A program made the translations under genes and the position numbers. 64,000 nucleotides of DNA, from assembly GCA_036383515.1 (NCBI GenBank), contig DASVOE010000122.1, positions 78,147 through 142,146 on the forward strand. The letters are read 5' to 3'. Within the stretch, counting starts at the first letter, position 1. Every line of letters begins with the position of its first letter. The DNA is from CADEDV01 sp036383515 (GTDB lineage: Bacteria > Bacteroidota > Bacteroidia > Chitinophagales > Chitinophagaceae). Positions 26,168 through 34,208 of this stretch are shown here, in pieces. The notes beneath the pieces are model-generated. The model made no database searches, was not told the origin of the DNA, and saw nothing but the letters and a program-made list of their open reading frames with translations.

Positions 26168-27067
26168 ATGCATTTTAAAAAGAGAATCATTCACCTGTCA
26201 GTAGCGATAACCTGTTTATCGGTTATCCTGTTACCTGCCATTGTAAAAGCGCAGGAAAAAGCAAAACCCCGTAAATGTATCCTGGTCTTCGGTGCACATG
26301 CCGATGATGTGGATGAGAATGCCGGTGGCACATTGGCAAAATATGTTGCCATGGGTTATGAAGGCATTTATGTATGTGCTATTAATAACCTTGATGGTTG
26401 CAATCTTGAAAGAACACCCTGGTATGATAAAGGCCCAAACTTTTCTATCTCCAGTTCACCGCAGAAATACAGGGTGGATGCATTGGAGACAAGCCAGATA
26501 AGAGAAGAAGAAGCAAGATCTGCCGCAGCGGTCTATCCATCTACTCCCATTTTTTTAAACTACAAAGAACCTACATTCTTCATTGGAAGAAAGATGGTTT
26601 ACTATGGCACTCCTGAATATGATGCATTTGATCCTCCCGGTCGTCCGCTGATCCCTGTGGCTACTTACATGGATGAAGAGGTCAACTATGTTTGCGACTT
26701 ACTGGAAAAATATCAGCCGGAAATTGTGATCACCCACACATTGGGTGGTGAAAAAATGGATCATGGCAATGCTGGTTACATGATCTACCTCGCTTTCAAA
26801 CAGGCAATGAACAAAGGAATTCCCGTAGGAAAATTGTGGATGGTAGTGAATGGCTGGTTCCTGGATGCGACTGCACAAAAAAATAAAGTAGGAATGCCTT
26901 ATGTGCAGGTAGATGTAAAAGATCACTTAAAAACAAAATACAAAGCTATCAATATGCACATCAGCCAGAATGGTGGCTGGGGCCGTGACTATGTGACGGG
27001 AAACAAAACACAACCAAAGGAAGTGATCGAAGAATTCATCACAGTACTTGATAATACTAAAAAATAA
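26168..27067 (+). CDS. Secreted PIG-L/LmbE-family deacetylase (copy 3 of 3)
   Basis: 299 aa with an export signal ending near VKAQ. The metal motif reads GAHADDVDENAGG and the second block HTLGGEKMDHGNAGYM. It retains the REEEAR and HISQNGGWGRDY segments of the other copies. The usual PIG-L N-acetylglucosaminyl deacetylase chemistry is presumed, with zinc bound by the His-Asp-Asp and downstream His residues. It is followed after 34 bp by an NHL-repeat gene and then a GH20-like gene, so all five probably form one operon. Confidence 0.85.
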   Translation: MHFKKRIIHLSVAITCLSVILLPAIVKAQEKAKPRKCILVFGAHADDVDENAGGTLAKYVAMGYEGIYVCAINNLDGCNLERTPWYDKGPNFSISSSPQKYRVDALETSQIREEEARSAAAVYPSTPIFLNYKEPTFFIGRKMVYYGTPEYDAFDPPGRPLIPVATYMDEEVNYVCDLLEKYQPEIVITHTLGGEKMDHGNAGYMIYLAFKQAMNKGIPVGKLWMVVNGWFLDATAQKNKVGMPYVQVDVKDHLKTKYKAINMHISQNGGWGRDYVTGNKTQPKEVIEEFITVLDNTKK

Positions 27068-27101
27068 CATTCCTCTTTAACGACAATAAACTTTCTGCAA
27101 A

Positions 27102-28043
27102 ATGATAAGGCAATACTTCTTCAGCTTATTGACAGCAACCGTTCTTCTTTGTTCTTCCCTGCTTGTTACAGCGCAAACCAACGCCGTACTGGTAAGAAGC
27201 TGGGGTGAGTTTGGAGATAAACCCGGCCAGTTAAAATTTCCGACCATGATAACGGCGGATCAGCAATCCAATCTCTATGTAGTGGATCAGCACAATCATC
27301 GTATACAAAAATTTGATTCTGCCGGAAACTTTATATCCATGTGGGGTAAACAGGGAACAGGACAGGGCGAATTCAACTATCCTTATGGTATCGCTATTGA
27401 TTCAAAAGGAAATGTTTTTGTTGCTGACATGAACAATAACAGGATACAGAAATTTTCTGCAGACGGAAAGTTTTTATCATCAGTAGGTTCTTACGGAACA
27501 GCAGAAGGACAATTGAAATATCCTTATGGTATCGCCATTGATGCTAATGATGTGCTGTATGTTATTGATGCGTTTAACTACCGGATACAAAAATTCAATG
27601 CCGACCTGAAATTTATTTCCCAATGGGGAACAGCCGAAAGCATCGGTATTAAACTATACATGCCCCATGAGATCGCTATCACAAAAGAAGGCAATGTGAT
27701 CATGAGTGACAGGCAGAACCACCGCATCGCCATTTTTACAACAGATGGAAAACTGGTAAAACGTTTTGGTGACTATGGTGAAGGTGTTGGAACAAAAGGA
27801 GGATTGTTTAGCGAGCCGCATGGCGTTGCCGTAAGTGCAACAGGTGATATATACATCAGCGACCGCTACAACTTCCGTATGCAAAAATTTGATGCAGCCA
27901 ATAACTTTCAATGCCAGTGGCTGACCACGGCTGTGTTTGATGACAGCAAATTCTTTCCGCTTGGTATCAGCATAGGAAAAAACAATATTGTTTATATCAC
28001 AGACCATCATGCACACCGCATTCTGCAATACAAACTATTTTAA
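27102..28043 (+). CDS. Secreted NHL-repeat beta-propeller protein
   Basis: 313 aa with a signal peptide ending near VTAQ. Five to six NHL blades repeat the pattern YPYGIAID ... VFVADMNNNRIQKFSADGKFLSSVGSYG, including GIAIDANDVLYVIDAFNYRIQKF, HEIAITKEGNVIMSDRQNHRIAIF and HGVAVSATGDIYISDRYNFRMQKF. The protein is nearly all propeller, with no extra catalytic domain. NHL propellers bind ligands or proteins, or act as enzymes such as lyases. It sits between the PIG-L genes and a GH20-like gene, so a periplasmic glycan-binding or scaffolding role is possible but unproven. Confidence 0.8.
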   Translation: MIRQYFFSLLTATVLLCSSLLVTAQTNAVLVRSWGEFGDKPGQLKFPTMITADQQSNLYVVDQHNHRIQKFDSAGNFISMWGKQGTGQGEFNYPYGIAIDSKGNVFVADMNNNRIQKFSADGKFLSSVGSYGTAEGQLKYPYGIAIDANDVLYVIDAFNYRIQKFNADLKFISQWGTAESIGIKLYMPHEIAITKEGNVIMSDRQNHRIAIFTTDGKLVKRFGDYGEGVGTKGGLFSEPHGVAVSATGDIYISDRYNFRMQKFDAANNFQCQWLTTAVFDDSKFFPLGISIGKNNIVYITDHHAHRILQYKLF

Positions 28044-28058
28044 ACAGCAATAGCTTTT

Positions 28059-30440
28059 ATGAAAATGAAACAAACCTGCCTGCGATCTTATTGTATGGTT
28101 GTACTGATGGTTGCTACCCTGTTGCTGCATGCAGGAAAAGCAGCCGCCATCGAACAGCCGCTAATCTTTCCAATCCCTCAGCAACTCACGACTACCGGCG
28201 AATCGTTTGAAGCGGATGAAACTGTTAGCATTCTTCTTCCGTTAAATGCCAGCGAAAAAGATAAAGCTCTTGCCCGGATGCTGGTAAAAGAATTCAGCAA
28301 TAAATATGGAATAGCATTATTGATAAAACAGGTGGGAACTGTTCCGTCAAAAGGAAAATTTGTAGTGATGGGAACAATGGCAAATTCATTTGTAAAAAAA
28401 TATTGCAGCGAAAACAAACTATCCATCACAAAACAAAGCCCCGGTCCTGAAGGATACATACTGGAAGTAAACAAGAACAGTATCGTTATTGGCGGGTATG
28501 ATGATGCCGGTGCTTTCTTCGGCCTACAGTCACTACGCCAGTTAATGACAGCAGGAAAAGGAAAAATAATACAGGGAGTTAAAGTAAAAGACTGGCCTAA
28601 TCTTCCTTTCAGGGCAATAAGATTGTATGTACCGGGACCTGATAACATTCCTTACTTCAAACGGTTTCTCAGCGACTTCATGGCTTTGTACAAATACAAT
28701 AAAGTCATTATCGAATTCAATTGTATGCGGCTTGACAGGCACCCGGAAGTAAACACCGGTTGGCAGGAATTTGTAAAATACATGCAATACAGTCGTTCGA
28801 ATTCAACAGAAGGAGTAAGAGGAGAGGAAAAAAACTCAAGCCACTTTGATGCAGGTGATGGTTTTGTAATTGAAAAAGAAACCGTGAGGGATTTAGTGAA
28901 ATATGCCAATGATAACTTTTTAGAAGTGATACCGGAGATACCATCATTGACCCATGCGTATTATCTTCTTACCAAACATCCTGAACTGGCGGAATATCCC
29001 GGTGATACATGGCCTGATACTTATTGTCCTTCCAACCCTGATAGCTATAAGCTGATGTTTGATGTGTATGATGAATACATGGAAGTGCTGAAACCAAAAA
29101 TGGTGCATATCGGTCATGATGAATGGTGGGGTGCGCCAACGCAGGTTTGTCCGCTGTGTAAGGGGAAAGATTATTCAAAACTATTTGCCGGAGATGTTCA
29201 AAAGATACATGCCTACTTTGCCGCCAAAGGAATTAAGATCGGTATGTGGGGCGACTACCTGCTGGAAAGTGTTCGTGAAAAAGGAACGCAAAAAAGAACT
29301 TCTTCTACCGGTGTTAAATACGAAACACCGGGAGCATTACCACCTGCAGTAGTAAAAGAAATGATCCCGAAAGATATTTTAATATCCAACTGGTTTTGGA
29401 TAGATGAAGAGAAAGAAAAAGAATTAAACGATATGGGCTTTACCCAGCTCTATGGAAACTTTACACCTAACATCAGTAACTGGAAAGAACGCACCAAAAA
29501 AATAAAAGTAGCCGGTGGTGCGCCGTCATCATGGGCAATGACCAATGAATTCAACTTTGGAAAAGACCTGATGCTTGACTTTTTGGGTTGTGCTAATTTA
29601 ATGTGGTCATCACATACCATTGAGCCGATAGATTTCCCGGCAGTTGTTTGGGAAATGATCCCTTCTATAAGGGCAAACCTCAGGGGAAGAAGAATTCCCA
29701 GCGAAGATGATAATGCAATTGAAGCGGTTGATATTTCTTCACACTTTAACTTATCAAAACAATCAAAACTGTTTGATGTCAACCTTACAAACATGGTTGG
29801 AGGTGAAGTTCGTAAAGGACCTAAAACATTCAAACTTGCTGCAACAACTGCCAATGAAAACTGTGTGATCGCTGCGGGTGTGGAAGGAAAAGAGAAAACA
29901 ATGTTACCAGCCAGTATAAAAGGAATTGCTATCAATGAAGATGTAAGCAGCCTGATCTTTTTACATGCCAGTGCATTGCCTTCGGGAAATCAAAAAGCCT
30001 ATTTCAATATTCCCAACATGTTTGATTCGCCTGACTTGCTGGGTTGGTATGAAGTTGTATATGAAGATGGTTTCAAAGAAATAGTTCCTGTACAATATGG
30101 GGTTAACATACTGGAGTGGAACCCCGGTGGTGAAAAAAGCCTAGATACATTAGAAGGAGAAACAGGTGCGCCGCAAAAAGCTTATTGCTATGAAGCCGAC
30201 CCCGTTGATTGTTCTGTAAAAAAAGGCAGCAACAGTCCAACCTTCTTTTCATTTGAATGGATCAACAAACGATTTGGAAAAGTGATAAAAGAAGTTAACC
30301 TGTATGGTTCGATTCGTTACCAGGCGTTGCAGCAAAACTATGGAACAGTTGAAACGGAGCCGATGAAAAGTAATGCTATCCTGTTGGCAGGTATTAGTAA
30401 GGTGAAGAAAAGAGAAACAATAAAACCAAAGAAGGAGTAA
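28059..30440 (+). CDS. Secreted GH20-like beta-N-acetylhexosaminidase family protein (copy 2)
   Basis: 793 aa with a signal peptide (LLHAGKAAA). The N-terminal GH20b-like domain includes LIFPIPQQL, EGYILEV and GAFFGLQSLRQL. The barrel begins at LPFRAIRLYVPG. The catalytic pair is in HIGHDEW (Asp354-Glu355), with the same His-for-Gly change as the copy at 9978, so the variant motif is a lineage feature. Other shared blocks are EVIPEIPSLTHAYYLL, YPDTYCP-like (WPDTYCPS), CPLCKGKDYSKLFA and GGAPSSWAM-NEFNFGKD. The gene starts 15 bp after the NHL gene and ends the operon that begins with the PIG-L triplet. Hexosaminidase activity is presumed; the unusual motif leaves the exact substrate open. Confidence 0.8.
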   Translation: MKMKQTCLRSYCMVVLMVATLLLHAGKAAAIEQPLIFPIPQQLTTTGESFEADETVSILLPLNASEKDKALARMLVKEFSNKYGIALLIKQVGTVPSKGKFVVMGTMANSFVKKYCSENKLSITKQSPGPEGYILEVNKNSIVIGGYDDAGAFFGLQSLRQLMTAGKGKIIQGVKVKDWPNLPFRAIRLYVPGPDNIPYFKRFLSDFMALYKYNKVIIEFNCMRLDRHPEVNTGWQEFVKYMQYSRSNSTEGVRGEEKNSSHFDAGDGFVIEKETVRDLVKYANDNFLEVIPEIPSLTHAYYLLTKHPELAEYPGDTWPDTYCPSNPDSYKLMFDVYDEYMEVLKPKMVHIGHDEWWGAPTQVCPLCKGKDYSKLFAGDVQKIHAYFAAKGIKIGMWGDYLLESVREKGTQKRTSSTGVKYETPGALPPAVVKEMIPKDILISNWFWIDEEKEKELNDMGFTQLYGNFTPNISNWKERTKKIKVAGGAPSSWAMTNEFNFGKDLMLDFLGCANLMWSSHTIEPIDFPAVVWEMIPSIRANLRGRRIPSEDDNAIEAVDISSHFNLSKQSKLFDVNLTNMVGGEVRKGPKTFKLAATTANENCVIAAGVEGKEKTMLPASIKGIAINEDVSSLIFLHASALPSGNQKAYFNIPNMFDSPDLLGWYEVVYEDGFKEIVPVQYGVNILEWNPGGEKSLDTLEGETGAPQKAYCYEADPVDCSVKKGSNSPTFFSFEWINKRFGKVIKEVNLYGSIRYQALQQNYGTVETEPMKSNAILLAGISKVKKRETIKPKKE

Positions 30441-30458
30441 TAGGATAGAATGCTCTAT

Positions 30459-30540
30459 TATTTCCCACAAAGACACAAAACCCACTAAGAAATATTAATT
30501 GATATAAACACTTTGTGATCTTAGTGGCTTTGTGGGATAC
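30459..30540. repeat. Hairpin repeat, CACAAAGACAC/CACTAAG class (R7, left flank of composite element)
   Basis: Begins TTTCCCACAAAGACACAAAA and ends CTTAGTGGCTTTGTGGGA, giving an imperfect stem over most of its length. It is nearly identical to the copy at 30967 in the same orientation; the pair flanks the palindrome-rich element at 30589-30932. Together these fill the 725-bp gap 30441-31165, in which no gene is seen. Confidence 0.85.
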
Positions 30541-30588
30541 AGTTTCTTCGTGGGGTCGGGCAGTGTATTAGAACTTATCTGAAAAACC

Positions 30589-30932
30589 TATGTCACCCCC
30601 TTCGGGGTTTGTGTCAAACGTTACGTACCTATGTTATAATAATATCATTTAGTTAGGGATTGCATTTATGCTCCAACGGAGCATTTGGTGGGTAACCCAA
30701 CAAGCACAGGGAAGTTTTTCGTTCCGTAGGAACGTCTGGTGTAAATCCGCAGCACCAAACGTTCCTACGGAACGTATCTGAACTATAGAATCTTTCTAAC
30801 ACAGCAAATGTTCCTACGGAACAAAAATGCTTAACTAAATGACATTGTCCTTCGGGATTTAAAACCTCGAAGAGGTGATATTATTATAGAAAAACAAAAA
30901 TTTAGTGAAGCTAACCCCGAAGGGGTGACATA
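30589..30932. repeat. Composite nested-palindrome element
   Basis: The outer ends are TATGTCACCCCCTTCGGGGT (30589) and AACCCCGAAGGGGTGACATA (30913-30932), an inverted repeat with one extra C on the left. Inside are TATAATAATATCA (from 30634) pairing with TGATATTATTATA (30876-30888), and ATCATTTAGTTA pairing with TAACTAAATGAC. A series of short palindromes follows: ATGCTCCAACGGAGCAT (30668-30684), CGTTCCGTAGGAACG (30720-30734), its reverse complement CGTTCCTACGGAACG (30760-30774), TGTTCCTACGGAACA (30809-30823) and ACCTCGAAGAGGT (30864-30876). No transposase or other ORF is present. It looks like a non-autonomous mobile or structural repeat. Confidence 0.8.
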
Positions 30933-30966
30933 AAAACATTGTTGAGATGGCTTATGGTTTTAATAT

Positions 30967-31045
30967 TATTTCCCACAAAGACACGAGCTACTAAGAAATA
31001 TTAATTGATATAAACACTTTGTGATCTTAGCGGCTTTGTGGGAAA
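30967..31045. repeat. Hairpin repeat, CACAAAGACAC/CACTAAG class (R8, right flank of composite element)
   Basis: About 79 bp, nearly identical to 30459-30540: the shared core CTAAGAAATATTAATTGATA and the following ATAAACACTTTGTGATCTTAG are exact. Differences are confined to a short segment after AGACAC and single bases near the end. Same orientation as the left-flank copy. Confidence 0.85.
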
Positions 31046-31074
31046 CTACCCTTTATTGCCCTCTTTTTCGCCAC

Positions 31075-31139
31075 GTTAAAAAAGTATAGGGATTAAAGAG
31101 ATTTTAGAACATTTATCCCAACATATCAAAATACATTTA
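31075..31139 (+). promoter_or_regulatory. Promoter module: GTTAAAAAAGTATAGGG plus -7 box, for the TIM-barrel lipoprotein gene
   Basis: GTTAAAAAAGTATA starts at 31075 and TACATTTA, a near match to TAnnTTTG, lies at 31132-31139, exactly 57 bp downstream. The ATG is at 31166. The sequence between resembles that of the module at 37440 beyond the core (TTAAAGAGATT in both). Confidence 0.6.
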
Positions 31140-31165
31140 TCGTGAAATCACACTAAACGGTTGTT

Positions 31166-33004
31166 ATGAAAAGAAGATATAATTTTCTACTTGTACTTTT
31201 TGTTATTACGCTGTGTGTTGCATGCAAAGATCCAAAAGCACAACAAAGCACAACCGTCACCAGCCAGGATTATAACCCCCGTTACTGGGTAGAAGGAACA
31301 ACAGATTACCGCACAAAACCTGACCAGGCATACGAAGCAGCAACCAATAAAATGGTGGATGATGTGTATGCAAAAGGATGGCAGGGGATTTTATACTGGG
31401 GTGCGAGCCGCAATGGTGACAAAATGAATTATTATTATAAATCACCGTACCTCGAAAAACAACCCTGGGCTGTTTTTGAAAGAGACGGTCTTAGCCCGGT
31501 TATTTCCGCTGCACATAAAAAAGGCCTGAAGGTAATGGTGAACATGGAAGGAGTTAACCCGTACCATTGGGAGAAGAATCAATGGACCCCTGCCACCATC
31601 GAAGCTGCTGCCAATGACCTGGTAGCAGCAGGGGCCGATGCTGTATTCGAAGAATGTTTTGAAGTGAAATCGGATGTGTTCACTTCATTGGCAAGAACAC
31701 TGAAGAGTAAAAATGTAAACTACATTTCCGGAACCGATCCAATGCTTTTAAGAGAACCCAACTTCGCTACACTCTGGCCAGAGACCGGCACCATCAATGT
31801 TTATAATTACTATCTCAAGCGGGATAAGATCTATAATGTTGCTACATTGGCACAACACGGATCATTAGGATTAGGTTGGGCGAAATACTGGAAAAAACCA
31901 ACGTCACTTATTTCACCTGTTAACCGCAACTGGGGTATTGCCAGTGAATACACACCCGCAGTCATTCCGTACTTATGTATGATAAGGGCTTTGCAATTCA
32001 GGATGGATGACTTTATCATCTTTGGTGGTATGGACAAATTCGATCCGGTTCAAAACAAAGCATGGATACAGGAATATGTGCAGAAGCAGGAAACAAGACC
32101 CACCATGAATATCGTGGTGCTGCTTAAAAAAGCAGGTGAGTATACAGGAAGTGAAACTGGTGAAGCTTCATGGAACAGGTTATTTAATTCAGGAGATGCG
32201 ATTACTTCCGGTGCATTTAATGCCGGTTATAATATTATTGTCAGCGATAAGGTAGTGCCCGCTGATGCGTATTGGATCTATACCCCCGGTGGTGCAAACG
32301 ATGTGTTGCCTGCTGATGTGGTAGCATTATTCAATACAGACAAGCCAGTTTTTTTGCAAGCAAGCAGTAGTCTTCCCAATGGCCCGGGTATCAACCCGGG
32401 CTGGCGGGAAGTTCTTAAGAACTGTGGGGTTGATGGAACAATCAAATTTAAATATGCAGCAGGATCCGATAGTCCTATAGAGGCATCGTTGCCGGGAAAC
32501 CAGGAAGAAGAAATTCCTTATACAGGATATTACAACGATAGATACTTACGGTTTACCGGTTCTGATATACAAAGAGGCAAAGACCTGCGTGCCGGTACGG
32601 TGATACCAAAAGACGCTTTAAAAGATGCGACCATCTATAGCGCACCGAATAAAACGTATGGAAGAGGCCCATATATCGCTGGTAAAAACAAAAAATATCT
32701 TGTTACCACTACCAGCCTGAACTGGGAAGTTGCTTACCCGATCTCAAATCTTCTTTCAGGCGGCGGCGTAGCACCTTCTTCAAATGTGTGGGGCATAGCA
32801 GGTAAAAATGTATCTGCATTTCTGGCGATTGAAACAACAGAACTTGAAGTAGTGATCCCTGGATTGGCAGACGGGTCTAAAATTCGTGTGGTGGTTTGGG
32901 ACAATAAGAAGAATAAAAAATCAGAACAGACAGTAACTTACAAAGCACCGTACACGCATTTGCTAAAAGAATATGATTTCATTTTGATCGATGCTGTAAA
33001 ATAA
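31166..33004 (+). CDS. Lipoprotein with TIM-barrel-like domain, unassigned glycoside-hydrolase candidate
   Basis: 612 aa; MKRRYNFLLVLFVITLCVAC has a lipobox with Cys20. The region about residues 35-310 has a barrel-like alternation (GWQGILYWGASRNGDKMNYY, HKKGLKVMVNMEGVNPYHW, GADAVFEECFEVKSD, NYISGTDPMLL, FIIFGGMDKFD). Acidic residues at the strand ends, notably the Glu-Glu of FEECFE, are candidate catalytic groups. The C-terminal half (about 325-612) contains Rossmann-like and beta-sandwich segments (PTMNIVVLLKKAGEY, LADGSKIRVVVWDN). I do not recognise a named family. It begins a transcription unit behind a shared promoter module and precedes DUF5009 and GH27 genes, which supports a carbohydrate role. 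Confidence 0.5.
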   Translation: MKRRYNFLLVLFVITLCVACKDPKAQQSTTVTSQDYNPRYWVEGTTDYRTKPDQAYEAATNKMVDDVYAKGWQGILYWGASRNGDKMNYYYKSPYLEKQPWAVFERDGLSPVISAAHKKGLKVMVNMEGVNPYHWEKNQWTPATIEAAANDLVAAGADAVFEECFEVKSDVFTSLARTLKSKNVNYISGTDPMLLREPNFATLWPETGTINVYNYYLKRDKIYNVATLAQHGSLGLGWAKYWKKPTSLISPVNRNWGIASEYTPAVIPYLCMIRALQFRMDDFIIFGGMDKFDPVQNKAWIQEYVQKQETRPTMNIVVLLKKAGEYTGSETGEASWNRLFNSGDAITSGAFNAGYNIIVSDKVVPADAYWIYTPGGANDVLPADVVALFNTDKPVFLQASSSLPNGPGINPGWREVLKNCGVDGTIKFKYAAGSDSPIEASLPGNQEEEIPYTGYYNDRYLRFTGSDIQRGKDLRAGTVIPKDALKDATIYSAPNKTYGRGPYIAGKNKKYLVTTTSLNWEVAYPISNLLSGGGVAPSSNVWGIAGKNVSAFLAIETTELEVVIPGLADGSKIRVVVWDNKKNKKSEQTVTYKAPYTHLLKEYDFILIDAVK

Positions 33005-33040
33005 TTTTATTAACCGGCGATAATCTTTCAACAATAAACC

Positions 33041-34150
33041 ATGACCTCAACTGCTTCACCTCTTGCCAGTGACAAAAGACTGATGTGCGTCGACGCATTA
33101 AGGGGCTTTGACATGCTATGGATCATCGGTGGGGGAGAAGTGCTCAGTGCGTTGTCCAAAGCATATCCCAGTACTTTTTTTGACGGGCTGGCAAAACAGT
33201 TTGACCATGAATGGGGGCAGTTCCATTTTTATGATATCATCATGCCCCTGTTTCTTTTTATTGTTGGGGTGGTGATGCCGGTAGCATTTAAAAGACGGCT
33301 TGAAAAAGGTGAGAGCAAACGAAGCATTTACATACACGTTTTTAAAAGAGTATTCAAACTCTATGTTCTCGGACTGATTGCTTCCGGTCACTTGCTGCAA
33401 TTTGATATCAACACCCTTCGTCTCTGGACAGATACACTTCATGCCATTGCAGTAGGTTATCTTGTCAGCTCTATTCTTATTCTTGAACTAAAAGAAAAAT
33501 GGCAGATCATCATTACTGCATTGCTATTAATAGCGTATTGGTTAGTGATGACATTTGTTCCAATACCCGGTCATGGTGCAGGCATTTTTGAAAAAGAGCT
33601 GAATCTTGCTGTTTATATTGATGATAAAGTATTAGGGCATTTCCAGGAAGGACAGGGCTGGACCTATATTCTCACGAACATGACCTTTATTTGTTCTGTG
33701 ATGCTGGGTGTTTTTGCAGGAAGGATACTGCTGTCCGGTCTTCCTGATAAAAAGAAAATCACACAACTGGTAATATTGGGTCTTGCTTGCGTGGTAGCCG
33801 GAAAAATATGGGGTTACTGGTTCCCTATCATCCATCATCTCTGGACAAGTTCGCTTGTATTATTTGCAGGTGGTTTGAGTTGTTTGCTACTGGCCCTTTT
33901 CTATCTCGTCATTGATGTGTGGGGCTATAAAAAATGGTCATTCCCTTTTATGGTGATCGGGGTAAATGCAATAGCAGTGTATGTGGCCACCCACTTGTTC
34001 CATTTTGAACTGATCGGGAATGTATTTGTAGGAGGGCTTGCAAAATGGCTGGGACCGTGGAATGACTTTGTGCAGGCATTGGCTGGGTTGATCGTTGTGT
34101 GGCTTATCCTGTACTGGATGTATAAAAAGAAAACATTTATTAAAGTATAA
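33041..34150 (+). CDS. DUF5009 / heparan-alpha-glucosaminide N-acetyltransferase-like membrane protein
   Basis: 369 aa polytopic inner-membrane protein. The N-terminal block DALRGFDMLWIIGGGEVL and the conserved FHFYDIIMPLFLFIVGVVMPVAFKRR segment mark the family of transmembrane acyltransferases related to HGSNAT and NagX. These move acetyl groups across the membrane onto an amino sugar. Multiple hydrophobic segments follow (LYVLGLIASG, IIITALLLIAYWLVM, FICSVMLGVFAGRILL, LVLFAGGLSCLLLALFYLVI, FMVIGVNAIAVYVATHLF, LAGLIVVWLILYWMY). It is 36 bp after the barrel lipoprotein and 58 bp before GH27. Acetylation of an amino sugar would fit the PIG-L/GH20 neighbourhood, but this is inference. Confidence 0.82.
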   Translation: MTSTASPLASDKRLMCVDALRGFDMLWIIGGGEVLSALSKAYPSTFFDGLAKQFDHEWGQFHFYDIIMPLFLFIVGVVMPVAFKRRLEKGESKRSIYIHVFKRVFKLYVLGLIASGHLLQFDINTLRLWTDTLHAIAVGYLVSSILILELKEKWQIIITALLLIAYWLVMTFVPIPGHGAGIFEKELNLAVYIDDKVLGHFQEGQGWTYILTNMTFICSVMLGVFAGRILLSGLPDKKKITQLVILGLACVVAGKIWGYWFPIIHHLWTSSLVLFAGGLSCLLLALFYLVIDVWGYKKWSFPFMVIGVNAIAVYVATHLFHFELIGNVFVGGLAKWLGPWNDFVQALAGLIVVWLILYWMYKKKTFIKV

Positions 34151-34208
34151 AAAATTGCAAACGCAATAATCGTCACTATTTATTTTGAAAATTCATTAAA
34201 AGAAAGAC

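Noticed and set aside
30589..30932. CRISPR-like array
   Set aside because: The palindromes differ in sequence and spacing, there are no constant-length spacers, and no cas genes are present.
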